Assembly: GCA_900556165.1 (NCBI GenBank)
Contig: USNP01000004.1
Coordinates: forward strand, 1 to 19,121
From: an uncultured bacterium
GTDB taxonomy: Bacteria > Patescibacteriota > Saccharimonadia > Saccharimonadales > Saccharimonadaceae
Length of the DNA stretch: 19,121 nt
Reading direction: 5' to 3'
Shown here one piece after another: positions 1 to 8,321 of this stretch. A program made the position numbers and the translations under genes. The notes beneath the pieces are model-generated. The model was not told the origin of the DNA, did no database searches, and worked only from the letters and a program-made list of their open reading frames with translations. The first letter of the stretch is position 1. Each line of letters starts with the position of its first letter.

Positions 1-638
1 GTAGCGGCTAATAAAGCAGCATCTGTTATGACACAACTATTTACGGAATTGGTCAAAAAAATCCAATAAGAGTATATTTTCCGATATATCCAGTTGTCTT
101 CGCTTTTTATGTGTTGGTTTGTTTTGATTTTTGTAATAATAAGAAAATTAAAAATATTGCAAGTTTGGCATTAATTATTTTAATATCAATATCAAGTATG
201 TTTAAAATAATATATATATCAAACTTATTTTATAGTGACTACTTAGTGCATAAAGAGGATATCTCTTTTTCTCAGAGGATTATTTCAAAGCTTGACTCTA
301 TGAATTTTTCGGGGGAATATTATAAATATGATTTGGTTATTATTAATGGTAGATCTTCAGGCTCTACTGCAGTCATTAAGGGTGATGATGTTCTTACCAA
401 GTCTATATATGAATGGGGCGTGGAGAAGGATATAAGTTGTCGAGCTGCAAGGTTAATGAATGTTCTAGGATATCAATTTAATACATGTGATAACAAAGGG
501 CTTTATAGTTCTGAGAAGATTAAAAAAATAATTAATGATTATCGGGAAAAAAATTTAAATAAATTTCCAGCTGAAAACGGGTTAATAATTGACGATAAAA
601 GCAATACAATAATAGTTAATTTAAAAGATAAAAAATGA
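1..638 (+). pseudogene. C-terminal part of a GtrII-like glucosyltransferase membrane protein, apparently frameshifted, cut by window start
   Basis: The open frame ending at 638 encodes a membrane segment (YPVVFAFYVLVCFDF), a short basic loop, a second hydrophobic segment (SLALIILISISSMFKIIYIS), then about 120 soluble residues starting FYSDYLVHKED. This layout resembles the end of GtrII-type glucosyltransferases (Glucos_trans_II family); that is recognition by eye, not a search. The frame has no ATG and no ribosome binding site; its first possible start is a GTG at 111. It is closed upstream by tandem TAA codons at 9-14. Reading frame 1 is open from base 1 to 66, and one extra A in the A7 run at 55-61 would join it to the downstream frame. 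I therefore read this as the end of a larger gene with an indel, either real or a sequencing error. Its stop overlaps the next gene's ATG (ATGA), the usual sign of translational coupling. AGA, AGG and ATA codons look commoner here than in the following genes, which may indicate transfer. Confidence 0.5.
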
Positions 639-1630
639 AAAATATAATTGTTATCTTAAACTTCAATGGCTGGCAAGATACGCAAAAATGTCTTGCCGCT
701 CTTTCGAAACAAACCATTCAAGATTTTGAAATTTATTTAATTGATAATGGTTCAAAAGATGAATCTATTAAAGAGCTTTCGAAAATAAAAATGCCAAATC
801 TTCACTTTCATAAAGAGAAGAAAAATACTGGTTTTACGGGTGGTGTAAATATTGGGATAAAATGGGCGATAAAAAATGGTTTCAAAAACATTGTTTTGCT
901 AAATAATGACGCGAATGCTGAGCCAGAATGGTTAGAAAATCTTCTCAAACCGCTTGAAAAATCGCCTGAAATTGGTGCGGTAACAAGTTTGATGCTTGAT
1001 AAAACTGGAAAATTTATTGATGACGCCGGCGATGTTTATTCAACTTGGGGGATCCCAATGCTTCGAAACGAAAATGAGCTAAAGAAAAATGCACCAAAAA
1101 GCGGTTTTATTTTTGGTGGAACAGGCGGAGCAACACTTTATCGTTCGAAAGTTTTCAAAACAATTGGCTTTTTTGATGAAGATTTCTTCGCATATAATGA
1201 AGATGTTGATATTGATTGGCGAATGCAATTGGCGGGTTTTAAAGTTTGGTATGAAAAATCGGCGGTCGTTTGGCATAAACATTCGGCAACAAGTTCAAAA
1301 ATTCCTGGTTTCACGATTAATCAAGTTTTTAAAAATTTACCGCAAGTTTTTTGGAAAAATGTACCGTTTCCGATAATTATTCCGATGTTTTTCAAATTTT
1401 ATGCAATTTATTGGGCTTTTGTAATCTATCAAATTCCAAAAGGAGGCTTGAAATTTGCCTTAAAAGGTGTTTGGCAGGGGATTTTGCTAATGCCAGATTC
1501 TCTTAAAAAGCGCCGAGAGATTCAAAAAAGTAAAATTGTTTCAAACGAATACTTGGAATCAATCCTTTATCACGGTTTACCGCTTAAACAAGTTAATAGA
1601 ATAAAAGATTTTTTAAAGTTTAAGTTCTAG
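635..1630 (+). CDS. GT2 family glycosyltransferase (rhamnosyltransferase-like)
   Basis: This is a cytoplasmic inverting glycosyltransferase of family GT2 that would add a sugar to a lipid-linked surface glycan. The GT-A nucleotide-sugar domain starts at residue 3 (IIVILNFNGW), with LIDNGSKDES at 35-44, NTGFTGGVNIG at 64-74 and the DXD-type metal site NNDA at 90-93. An acceptor-side region carries GGTGGATLYRS near 161-171, FFAYNEDVDIDWRM near 184-197 (NED is the usual catalytic-base area) and WHKHSATS at 213-220. The C-terminal 100 residues include an amphipathic or membrane-associated stretch (PIIIPMFFKFYAIYWAFVIY). Its 331-aa length is normal for WbbL-like rhamnosyltransferases. The ATG overlaps the stop of the previous frame by 4 bases. 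The neighbouring rmlA, which makes the dTDP-rhamnose precursor, makes rhamnose a reasonable donor, but the sugar cannot be told from sequence alone. Confidence 0.88.
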   Translation: MKNIIVILNFNGWQDTQKCLAALSKQTIQDFEIYLIDNGSKDESIKELSKIKMPNLHFHKEKKNTGFTGGVNIGIKWAIKNGFKNIVLLNNDANAEPEWLENLLKPLEKSPEIGAVTSLMLDKTGKFIDDAGDVYSTWGIPMLRNENELKKNAPKSGFIFGGTGGATLYRSKVFKTIGFFDEDFFAYNEDVDIDWRMQLAGFKVWYEKSAVVWHKHSATSSKIPGFTINQVFKNLPQVFWKNVPFPIIIPMFFKFYAIYWAFVIYQIPKGGLKFALKGVWQGILLMPDSLKKRREIQKSKIVSNEYLESILYHGLPLKQVNRIKDFLKFKF

Positions 1631-1649
1631 GATATTTTTTAAAATAAAT

Positions 1650-1678
1650 TTGACTTTTAAAAAATAATATTGTATAAT
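1650..1678 (+). promoter_or_regulatory. sigma-70 type promoter of rmlA
   Basis: TTGACT at 1650-1655 and a perfect TATAAT at 1673-1678 are separated by 17 bases. Transcription would start near 1685, giving a leader of about 68 bases before the rmlA ATG. It lies just downstream of the GT2 stop codon, so rmlA can be transcribed on its own. Confidence 0.75.
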
Positions 1679-1701
1679 TAAATAAACGGGATATTACTCG
1701 T

Positions 1702-1750
1702 AGCTCTTTAATATTCGAAAGAGTTAAAATTTTAGAAAAGGAGGTTCCTC
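1702..1750 (+). promoter_or_regulatory. structured rmlA leader with ribosome binding site inside a small inverted repeat
   Basis: AGCTCTTT (1702-1709) can pair with AAAGAGTT (1718-1725) around an 8-base loop, with one G-U pair. Downstream, the Shine-Dalgarno AAAAGGAGG (1736-1744) sits against TTCCTC. GAG (1741-1743) and CTC (1748-1750) form a short inverted repeat between the ribosome binding site and the ATG at 1753. The strong ribosome binding site is clear; a regulatory role for the hairpins is only a possibility. Confidence 0.4.
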
Positions 1751-1752
1751 AA

Positions 1753-2634
1753 ATGAAAGGAATCATACTCGCAGGCGGTTCAGGAACTCGTCTTTACCCA
1801 ATTACTCTCGCAAACTCTAAGCAGCTTCTGCCGGTTTACGACAAGCCAATGATTTATTATCCACTTTCAACTTTGATGTTGGCGGAAATTCGTGAAATTT
1901 TAGTAATCACAACTCCGGAAGATAATTATCGTTTTAAGGAATTACTTGGTGATGGTTCAAACTTTGGTTTAAAAATTGAGTATGCAATTCAGGATAAACC
2001 AAACGGTTTAGCGGAAGCGTTCATTGTCGGTGAAGATTTTATTGGTAGTGATGATGTTGCTTTAGTGCTTGGTGATAATATTTTTCATGGTCAAGGTTTT
2101 ACTCAAAAGCTTATTTCTGCTCGAAAAAAAATTGAACAGAAAGTGGCTGGAGCGGTAATTTTTGGATATCAAGTGAAAGACCCAGAGCGTTTTGGTGTTA
2201 TTGAGTTTGATACTGAAATGAAGGTTAAGTCGCTTGAAGAAAAGCCATTAAAACCTAAATCAAATTTTGCGGCAACTGGTTTGTATTTTTATAATAATTC
2301 TGTTGTAGAAAATGCTAAAAAAGTTCAACCAAGCGTACGCGGAGAGCTTGAGATTACAGATTTAAATAAGATGTATCTTTCTGATAAAAGTAAACTTTCA
2401 GTGGAGCTTTTAGGTCGCGGATTTGCTTGGCTTGATACTGGAACACATGAAAGTCTTTTACAAGCCTCGCAATATATAGAAACTGTTCAACGTTTACAAA
2501 ATGTTCAGGTTGCTAATCTTGAAGAAATTGCCTTTCGAAAAGGTTGGATTTCTAAAGAAGAGGTTGAAAAGCTTGCAAAACCATTATGTAAGAATGATTA
2601 CGGTAAATATTTACTACAAATCATTAACTCTTAG
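1753..2634 (+). CDS. rmlA: glucose-1-phosphate thymidylyltransferase
   Basis: RmlA joins dTTP and glucose-1-phosphate to give dTDP-glucose and pyrophosphate, the first step toward dTDP-rhamnose and related sugars. It acts in the cytoplasm. The N-terminal nucleotide-binding signature GGSGTRLYP is at 8-16, followed by SKQLLPVYDKPMIYYPL at 22-38, the metal-site GDN at 107-109, EEKP at 162-165, GELEITD at 197-203 and WLDTGTHESL at 226-235. The length of 293 aa is exactly the usual size. The start is well fixed by AAAAGGAGG eight bases upstream. It is a single-gene transcription unit between a strong promoter and a terminator. The later genes of the pathway (rmlB, rmlC, rmlD) are not in the window. 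Confidence 0.97.
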   Translation: MKGIILAGGSGTRLYPITLANSKQLLPVYDKPMIYYPLSTLMLAEIREILVITTPEDNYRFKELLGDGSNFGLKIEYAIQDKPNGLAEAFIVGEDFIGSDDVALVLGDNIFHGQGFTQKLISARKKIEQKVAGAVIFGYQVKDPERFGVIEFDTEMKVKSLEEKPLKPKSNFAATGLYFYNNSVVENAKKVQPSVRGELEITDLNKMYLSDKSKLSVELLGRGFAWLDTGTHESLLQASQYIETVQRLQNVQVANLEEIAFRKGWISKEEVEKLAKPLCKNDYGKYLLQIINS

Positions 2635-2643
2635 AATTATGTT

Positions 2644-2675
2644 AATCGCTCATTGATGTGGGCGATTTTCTTTTT
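2644..2675 (+). terminator. rho-independent terminator after rmlA
   Basis: AATCGCTC (2644-2651) pairs with GGGCGATT (2660-2667) with one G-U pair and an 8-base loop, followed by TTCTTTTT. It lies 10 bases beyond the rmlA stop. Confidence 0.75.
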
Positions 2676-2679
2676 AAAA

Positions 2680-2708
2680 TAGACAAAACTATTAAAAAAT
2701 AGTATTAT
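2680..2708 (+). promoter_or_regulatory. promoter of the glycan operon, close to the ATG
   Basis: TAGACA (2680-2685, five of six consensus) and TATTAT (2703-2708) are 17 bases apart; a second match, TATAAT, lies at 2708-2713. Either would start transcription at or within a few bases of the ATG at 2717. No ribosome binding site is present between them, which suggests a leaderless message. Confidence 0.6.
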
Positions 2709-2716
2709 ATAATTAT

Positions 2717-4135
2717 ATGAAACGAGATAAACTTACAATTGTTCGAATGATTATGCTATTCTCTGATACGTTAGCTGTTGTGGGATCATTTATGCTAGCT
2801 TATTTTGCGCGAACCCATCTTGATACGCGAGCATATTATTTTGCACCAAATATTTGGAACTTTATTTTTCTAGCAGTTTCACTTCTTCCTCTTTGGTTGG
2901 CCATTAACTATTTTTTTGGTCTTTATGATCGTTCGGTATTTTTTTATCGGCCAAAAGAATATGGACGAGTATTAATTGTTTCGATCATTAGTATTATGGC
3001 GATGATTTCTTATGAATTTTTTACTGGTGATGAAGTTTTTCCAGTTCGAATAATTGCTGCGTTTTTCGTTCCAATTAATTTTTTGATGATGATAATTGGT
3101 CGCGAAATTGTGCGTTTTATTCGCCGAGCTTTAATTCAAAGTGGTTTTGGTCGTCAAAAAGTATTAATAATTGGTTCAAATTCGCGCTCAACTGATTTAG
3201 CGCAATTTTTCCACGATAATATTGATTTTGGCTATGACACAATCGGAATGGTAGCGAAAAGTAATTTTTTACCGATAAATTCTAGCGTTCGGCATTTTTC
3301 GAATTTTAAAGAGGCGGTTTCGAAAACTAAACCTGATATTTTAATTCAAACTGATTCATTAAGGAGTGAAGACATTTATAACTATGCGATTGAAAATCAT
3401 CTCGAGTACATGTTTGCACCACAACAGGATCGATTGCTTTCGCAGATTAATACGATTGAAGTTATTGGAGGAATTCCAATTATTGATGTAAAAGTTACAA
3501 AACTCTTTGGAATGGGACGAATTTGGAAGCGCTTGATGGATTTAATTCTATCAGTTTTAGGCTTGGTTTTAGTCTCGCCAATTATGCTGATCGTTGCAAT
3601 TATTATGAAAATTACAGCACCGAAAGATTCGATTTTTTTCAGGCAGGTTCGTTTGACTCGGTTTAATCGTGAATTTTATATCTATAAATTCCGCTCACAA
3701 AAGGCTGAATTTGACGGATTAACACCAGAACAGGCTTTTGAAAAAATGGGAAAACCTGAGCTTGCAAAAGAATATCGCGAAAATGGCGATCAGTTAGATA
3801 ATGATCCGCGAATTACAAAAATTGGGAAATTCATTCGGGCAACCTCAATTGATGAGCTTCCGCAACTTTTTAATGTGATTAAAAGTGATATTTCATTAGT
3901 TGGACCACGTGCTTTAATTCCGCAAGAAATCAATAAATCAAATCGAAAAAATGTAATTTTGGCGGTTAAAGCTGGGGTGACTGGTTTAGCTCAGGTTTCG
4001 GGTCGTCGTGATATTTCTTTTGAAGAGCGCCGTCGATTGGATGTTTACTATGTTCAAAACTGGTCAATTATTTTTGATATTCAAATTCTATTTAAAACTG
4101 TTGTAAGTGTATTTTTTAGAAGAGGAGCAAAATAA
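2717..4135 (+). CDS. polyprenyl-phosphate sugar-1-phosphate transferase (WcaJ/WbaP-type exopolysaccharide initiator)
   Basis: This integral membrane enzyme would start glycan assembly by transferring a sugar-1-phosphate from a nucleotide sugar to undecaprenyl phosphate. The N-terminal 130 residues hold four hydrophobic segments (about 8-28, 44-67, 84-100, 112-128). A Rossmann-like domain follows (KVLIIGSNSRSTDLAQF near 148). Near 270-292 is the re-entrant hydrophobic helix, and after it the bacterial sugar transferase domain with FFRQVRLTRFNREFYIYKFRS, DPRITKIGKFIRATSIDELPQ, LVGPRAL and GVTGLAQVSGR. The Asp-Glu pair of SIDELPQ is the expected catalytic area. The 472-aa length is normal for this two-domain type. 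A stretch of about 35 residues between KFRS and DNDPRIT (GLTPEQAFEKMG) is longer than in WcaJ. The gene has no ribosome binding site. Its stop overlaps the next ATG by one base (TAATG), so translation is probably coupled. Confidence 0.93.
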   Translation: MKRDKLTIVRMIMLFSDTLAVVGSFMLAYFARTHLDTRAYYFAPNIWNFIFLAVSLLPLWLAINYFFGLYDRSVFFYRPKEYGRVLIVSIISIMAMISYEFFTGDEVFPVRIIAAFFVPINFLMMIIGREIVRFIRRALIQSGFGRQKVLIIGSNSRSTDLAQFFHDNIDFGYDTIGMVAKSNFLPINSSVRHFSNFKEAVSKTKPDILIQTDSLRSEDIYNYAIENHLEYMFAPQQDRLLSQINTIEVIGGIPIIDVKVTKLFGMGRIWKRLMDLILSVLGLVLVSPIMLIVAIIMKITAPKDSIFFRQVRLTRFNREFYIYKFRSQKAEFDGLTPEQAFEKMGKPELAKEYRENGDQLDNDPRITKIGKFIRATSIDELPQLFNVIKSDISLVGPRALIPQEINKSNRKNVILAVKAGVTGLAQVSGRRDISFEERRRLDVYYVQNWSIIFDIQILFKTVVSVFFRRGAK

Positions 4136-5274
4136 TGCAAAACCCAAAATGGCTTAAAGGTAAAAAAGTTGCAATTGTGACCGATTGGTTGACAACCTAT
4201 GGGGGAGCTGAAAAAGTCGTATTAACAGTTTCAGAAATTTTTCCAGAAGCACCAATTTTTACTTCACAATATTCTGAAAAAGAAGTTGATTGGTTTTCGA
4301 AAAATGATGTTCGAACAGGTTGGTTGAATATTTTTCCGGCAAAATTGCGTAAAATATTACCGGTTGGTCGAATTTTATATTTTCGAAATTTAGGCAAAAA
4401 GTTGCAAGATTTTGATGTGATAATTTCAATTTCTTGCGCTGAAAGTAAGGGGTTGAATCTTTCGAAAAATCAACTACACATTAGTTATCTACAAGGACCG
4501 CCAATTCAATATTACTGGGGAATGTATGATGATTATGTAAAAAATCCTGGTTTCGGGAAGTTCAATTTTTTGGTGCGATTTTTCTTTAAAATGCTTGTGA
4601 ATCCGCTTCGAAAAAATGATTTTAAATTGGCGCAAAAGCCAGATTTTTTGTTGGCAAACTCAACTTATTCAAAAGAGGAGATTTTAAAATATTATCATCG
4701 AGATTCGAAAGTGATTTTTCCGCCAGTTGAAACGGGGGATTTTAAACTTTGTGAAAAAAAGCAAGATTACTATATCACGACTTCTCGACAAGTTAATTGG
4801 AAAAAACTTGATTTGGCGGTTGAAGCTTTTGTGAAAAATGGTAAAAAATTAATTTTGGTTGGTGGCGGGGCAGAACACCAAAAACTGAAAGAATTGGCAA
4901 AAAGTGCTAAAAATATTGAATTTATCCCGAGAATTAATGATTCAAAAAATCTTTCGAAAATTGTAGCTGAAGCAAGAGGATTTATTTTCCCGAGCCTTGA
5001 ACCTTTTGGGATAGCACCGATTGAAGCGCTCGCAACAGGGACGCCGGTTTTAGCTCTTAATCAAGGCGGCGCACAAGATTATATCATGGACGGTGTGAAC
5101 GGTGTGCTTTTTGAAAGTCAATCTGTTGATGAAATTATTAAATCCGTTAAAAGATTCGAAAAGATGAAGTTTAACCTGAAAGAAGTTTCAAAAACTGCAA
5201 AAAGATTTTCGAAAGATAATTTTAAGAAAAATTTTGAGCGAGAAGTGAGAGATAGATTCAATGAAAAATTTTAA
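4135..5274 (+). CDS. GT4 family glycosyltransferase
   Basis: A cytoplasmic retaining glycosyltransferase of the GT-B fold, family GT4. The N-terminal half begins KKVAIVTDWLTTYGGAEKVV (10-29), the usual GG acceptor loop. It carries LQGPPIQYYWGMYDDY near 119-134, a pattern seen in WbaZ-like mannosyl- or rhamnosyltransferases. The C-terminal donor domain has TTSRQVNWKKLDLAVEAF near 215-232, LILVGGGAE near 239-247, and the EX7E motif EPFGIAPIE with Glu289 and Glu297, which binds the nucleotide sugar. GTPVLALNQGGAQDYI follows. The length of 379 aa is normal. It is the second gene of the glycan operon and overlaps both neighbours, by 1 and 14 bases. Donor and acceptor sugars cannot be deduced. Confidence 0.92.
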   Translation: MQNPKWLKGKKVAIVTDWLTTYGGAEKVVLTVSEIFPEAPIFTSQYSEKEVDWFSKNDVRTGWLNIFPAKLRKILPVGRILYFRNLGKKLQDFDVIISISCAESKGLNLSKNQLHISYLQGPPIQYYWGMYDDYVKNPGFGKFNFLVRFFFKMLVNPLRKNDFKLAQKPDFLLANSTYSKEEILKYYHRDSKVIFPPVETGDFKLCEKKQDYYITTSRQVNWKKLDLAVEAFVKNGKKLILVGGGAEHQKLKELAKSAKNIEFIPRINDSKNLSKIVAEARGFIFPSLEPFGIAPIEALATGTPVLALNQGGAQDYIMDGVNGVLFESQSVDEIIKSVKRFEKMKFNLKEVSKTAKRFSKDNFKKNFEREVRDRFNEKF

Positions 5275-6667
5275 AAAATTAAGTTTGATTGAGAAGATTT
5301 GGTTTTTTGCTCCTTTTGCGGTTTGGTTTTCGTATTATCCGAATTTTCATTTCGGTAAGGCTAGCGGTGCAAATTTGGAGTTTTCAATTTCTTTAATTTA
5401 CATAGTTATTTTAGCTCTTGTTGGAATTAAAACAATTTACCAAAACCGTAAAAAATTAATAAAAAATAAGGCTGTTTTACTAACTGGATTTTTTGTATTT
5501 TGGAATTTTTTAACAATTTTGAATACTCAAAATTTACTAAGAACAATATTAGTTTCAGGCGTTTGGTTAGTCTTATGGTTAGATTTTTTAGTTGTTTTAA
5601 CAATTTCAAAAAATATGAAATTGATGAAAATATGTATTCAAAATTTTATTTTTAGTGCTTTTTTTATGTCAATTTTTGCAATAATTCAGGTTGTTTATGG
5701 CGCCTGGTTTGACTGGGGGCTTTGTGCCGGTTGTGTAGCGCAAGGGTTTGGTTTTGTACGTCCGAGTGTTTTTACAATCGAACCTCAGTTTTTTGCAAGT
5801 ATATTGCTAGCTCCAATTTTGGTTATTTTTAGTCGAATTTTTTCTAAAAAATCTTCGAAAAAAGAATTTTTTGCAATTTGGGTTATGCTTTTCACAATAT
5901 ATTTGACGCTTTCGCGTGGGGCAATTTTTGCAATGTTTACGGGTATTTTATTGTTAATTTTCGTGAATCAAAAATTTTCAAAAACGGTTGTTTTGCGAAA
6001 TGCAGGGGTTTCAATTTTATTGATTTTTTCAAGTTTTTCGGTTGGAATGATTTTTCACGGAATTTTTACTGAATTAAATCCACGAATTAATGATGGATTT
6101 TATGATTCGATTTCAAAAAGCGTTAGTCAGATGAGTTTGGGAAAAATTACTTTGCCAAAAAATGAAAAAGTTGTAAATAGTAAACTTAAAGAGCCTGAAA
6201 TTGAAAACAATAATTTGCAGGGATTAGCTGTGGAAAAACTTGTGGAAAACTCAAAAAAAGCTTATTTTGATGGTTATGTTAAGAAGTCGACGGATGAACG
6301 TGTAAAAATGTCTGATTTGGCGATTAAAACTTGGCTTTCGAATCCGTTTATGATGGCTTTTGGGGTTGGTGCGGGTTCAGCTGGTACGGCAATTTTTAAG
6401 ACTACTCATCAGATTTCAAACAGCTCAGAGATTGTGCAGAATGAATTTTTGTCAATTTTACTTGAACTTGGATTTTTTGGATTTATGAGCTTGGTACTGA
6501 TAATTTTTGGACTAATTCGAAAAACTAAAAATGATAAGTATATTTGGGCAATAATTTTGACGTTTTTGATTCAATGGTTTTTCTTTTCAGGATTACCAAA
6601 TGCGCTACACATTTATTTGATTTTGGCAACAATTTTTGCTATAATTGAAAAAGCTTATGAAAAATAA
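5261..6667 (+). CDS. O-antigen ligase / polymerase family membrane protein
   Basis: A polytopic membrane protein of the Wzy/WaaL class (Wzy_C, O-antigen ligase family), which would polymerise or transfer lipid-linked glycan on the outer face of the membrane. About ten hydrophobic segments are visible, for example residues 10-24, 42-57, 70-88, 93-113 and 123-145. The family region contains FVRPSVFTIEPQFFASILLA followed by TLSRGAIFAMFTGILLLIF; the Ser-Arg-Gly of the second is a characteristic of the family. A large loop of about 90 residues (roughly 275-365) lies before GVGAGSAG and the last membrane segments, matching the long periplasmic loop of ligases. The length of 468 aa is in range. Its start lies 14 bases inside the previous gene. 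Whether it acts as polymerase or ligase cannot be told from sequence. Confidence 0.85.
   Translation: MKNFKKLSLIEKIWFFAPFAVWFSYYPNFHFGKASGANLEFSISLIYIVILALVGIKTIYQNRKKLIKNKAVLLTGFFVFWNFLTILNTQNLLRTILVSGVWLVLWLDFLVVLTISKNMKLMKICIQNFIFSAFFMSIFAIIQVVYGAWFDWGLCAGCVAQGFGFVRPSVFTIEPQFFASILLAPILVIFSRIFSKKSSKKEFFAIWVMLFTIYLTLSRGAIFAMFTGILLLIFVNQKFSKTVVLRNAGVSILLIFSSFSVGMIFHGIFTELNPRINDGFYDSISKSVSQMSLGKITLPKNEKVVNSKLKEPEIENNNLQGLAVEKLVENSKKAYFDGYVKKSTDERVKMSDLAIKTWLSNPFMMAFGVGAGSAGTAIFKTTHQISNSSEIVQNEFLSILLELGFFGFMSLVLIIFGLIRKTKNDKYIWAIILTFLIQWFFFSGLPNALHIYLILATIFAIIEKAYEK
6617..6645 (+). promoter_or_regulatory. possible internal promoter before the LCP gene
   Basis: TTGATT (6617-6622) and TATAAT (6640-6645) are 17 bases apart, inside the end of the O-antigen ligase gene. 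Transcription would begin about 5 bases before the ATG at 6657, again nearly leaderless. The region is AT-rich, so a chance match is possible. Confidence 0.35.
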
Positions 6668-8321
6668 TCAGCAATCAATAGACGGATTTACACCAAGGCG
6701 AAGAGTTAATTCTTTAAGTCAAGAAAATGATAAGAAAAGGTCACGGGATCCTGTTTCGAAAACCATAAAACAAGAGAAAAATCAGCTTAAAAAGCCAGAA
6801 AATGACTCGAAAGAGGAAATTGAACTCGCTTTGCAGAATTTGGAGATTGAAGAAAATCAAGAAAATGAGCGCAGAGAGCGAATGGCTTCAAAGCGTCAGC
6901 AAAAGCTTCTTCGAAAGCTTGAAAAGAAAAACGTTAAGCGTGAGAAAAAGAATAAGAAACCACTTTCTATTGAACAATTTAAGCGGAGAAGAGTTATTCG
7001 GCGAATTTTCTTGTTGATTTTGATTATTATAGTTGCTTTCGGTAGTTATAAGGTTTATAAGCAATTTAATGTTTTGAATAAAATTACGAATGGAAACGTA
7101 ATTTCAGCCATTATTGAAAAAAAGAAGCTTAAATCTGATTCAAACGGGCGAACGAATATTTTAATTTTTGGAACTTCACCAAAGGGTTGGGATGGTGAAA
7201 ACTTAACCGACTCAGTTATGGTTGCATCGGTAAACCAAGATAGTAAAAAAATCTACACGGTTTCCTTACCGCGCGATCTTTGGGTTAAACATACTTGCCG
7301 AACTTGGCTTGGAACGACTGCTGGAAAACTTAATGAAACTTATGGCTGCGCTTATTATGACGCAAAAAATAGTGGATCAAGTGAAGGGGCGGCTGAAAAA
7401 GCTGGGCAACAAGCTTTGGCTTCAACAGCGAAAGATATTCTCGGCTTGGATATTCAATATGTTATTCACGGAAACTGGAAGGTTTTGATTGATTCAATTA
7501 ATGCTGTTGGTGGAGTTGATGTTTTGGTTGAAGCTTACGATGGATCGAAGCGGGTTTATGATGTTGCTACGAAGATTAATTATGTTAGTGGTCAAACTTA
7601 TCATATGGACGGTAATACTGCGTTAGCATTTTCTCGTGCTCGTGGATCTGAAGGTGGTGTTGGTTTGAGTGGAAGCAACTTTGACCGTGAAAGAAATCAG
7701 CAGAAAATCCTAAAAGCAGCATTTGCTAAAATAAATCAGCAAAAAATGAACCCGATAGCATTGATGGCGATCGCAGAATCTCTTGGTGAGAATGTACATC
7801 ATTCGTTTGAAGCGACAGAACTTCGAACAGCAGCAGAACTTGCACAAGAATTTAATAGTGGCGAAATTACTTCACTCCCACTTATTAATGAAAAAGATGC
7901 GGATGCTAATTATTTCTCGACAGGGATGATTGGATCGGTTAGTGCAGTTATTCCAAAAGCTGGAACTTATGACTATAGCCAGATTCAGGCATATATTTCG
8001 AAAAATACTGTTGGTGGAGAAATCGTGAAAGAAAATGCGAAAATTTTAGTTTTGAATGGAACGAATTATTCGGGTTTGGCGTCTCAGGAGCAAAAAGTTC
8101 TTAAAAAAGAAGGACTAAATATTCAAGATATTGATTCCGCACCAAAACGAGATTATAAGAAAACTAAGATTTATTACAGGGAAAAAGATTCTAAACCTGC
8201 CACAATTAAGAAGTTGGAATTGAAATATTCAACTAAGTCTGAAAAACTTCCAACAGATTTATCGAAATTTGGTGAAAACTCAGATATAATTATTGTTTTA
8301 GGTGAAGATAATGGCAATTAA
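6657..8321 (+). CDS. LytR-CpsA-Psr (LCP) family cell wall glycan transferase with LytR_C domain
   Basis: LCP proteins move lipid-linked polymers such as teichoic acid or capsule onto peptidoglycan, outside the membrane. The numbering here starts at the ATG at 6657, giving 554 aa. A TTG 12 bases upstream is in frame but lies inside a -10-like sequence. Residues 1-112 form an unusually long, highly charged, Lys/Glu/Arg-rich cytoplasmic tail. One membrane helix follows (FLLILIIIVAFGSYKVY, about 118-134). The LCP domain starts at GRTNILIFGTSP (about 164) and includes NLTDSVMVASV, TVSLPRDLWV, AVGGVDV, ALAFSRAR and NFDRERNQQKIL. The Arg and Asp residues of these motifs are the known pyrophosphate and metal ligands. 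A LytR_C domain (KILVLNGTNYSGLA to the end) closes the protein. It sits in the glycan operon, whose product it probably anchors. Confidence 0.93.
   Translation: MKNNQQSIDGFTPRRRVNSLSQENDKKRSRDPVSKTIKQEKNQLKKPENDSKEEIELALQNLEIEENQENERRERMASKRQQKLLRKLEKKNVKREKKNKKPLSIEQFKRRRVIRRIFLLILIIIVAFGSYKVYKQFNVLNKITNGNVISAIIEKKKLKSDSNGRTNILIFGTSPKGWDGENLTDSVMVASVNQDSKKIYTVSLPRDLWVKHTCRTWLGTTAGKLNETYGCAYYDAKNSGSSEGAAEKAGQQALASTAKDILGLDIQYVIHGNWKVLIDSINAVGGVDVLVEAYDGSKRVYDVATKINYVSGQTYHMDGNTALAFSRARGSEGGVGLSGSNFDRERNQQKILKAAFAKINQQKMNPIALMAIAESLGENVHHSFEATELRTAAELAQEFNSGEITSLPLINEKDADANYFSTGMIGSVSAVIPKAGTYDYSQIQAYISKNTVGGEIVKENAKILVLNGTNYSGLASQEQKVLKKEGLNIQDIDSAPKRDYKKTKIYYREKDSKPATIKKLELKYSTKSEKLPTDLSKFGENSDIIIVLGEDNGN

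Noticed and set aside
1089..1376. 95-codon open frame on the plus strand inside the GT2 gene
   Set aside because: Out-of-frame shadow: the GT2 motifs NED and HKH lie in the overlapping frame and fix the real reading.
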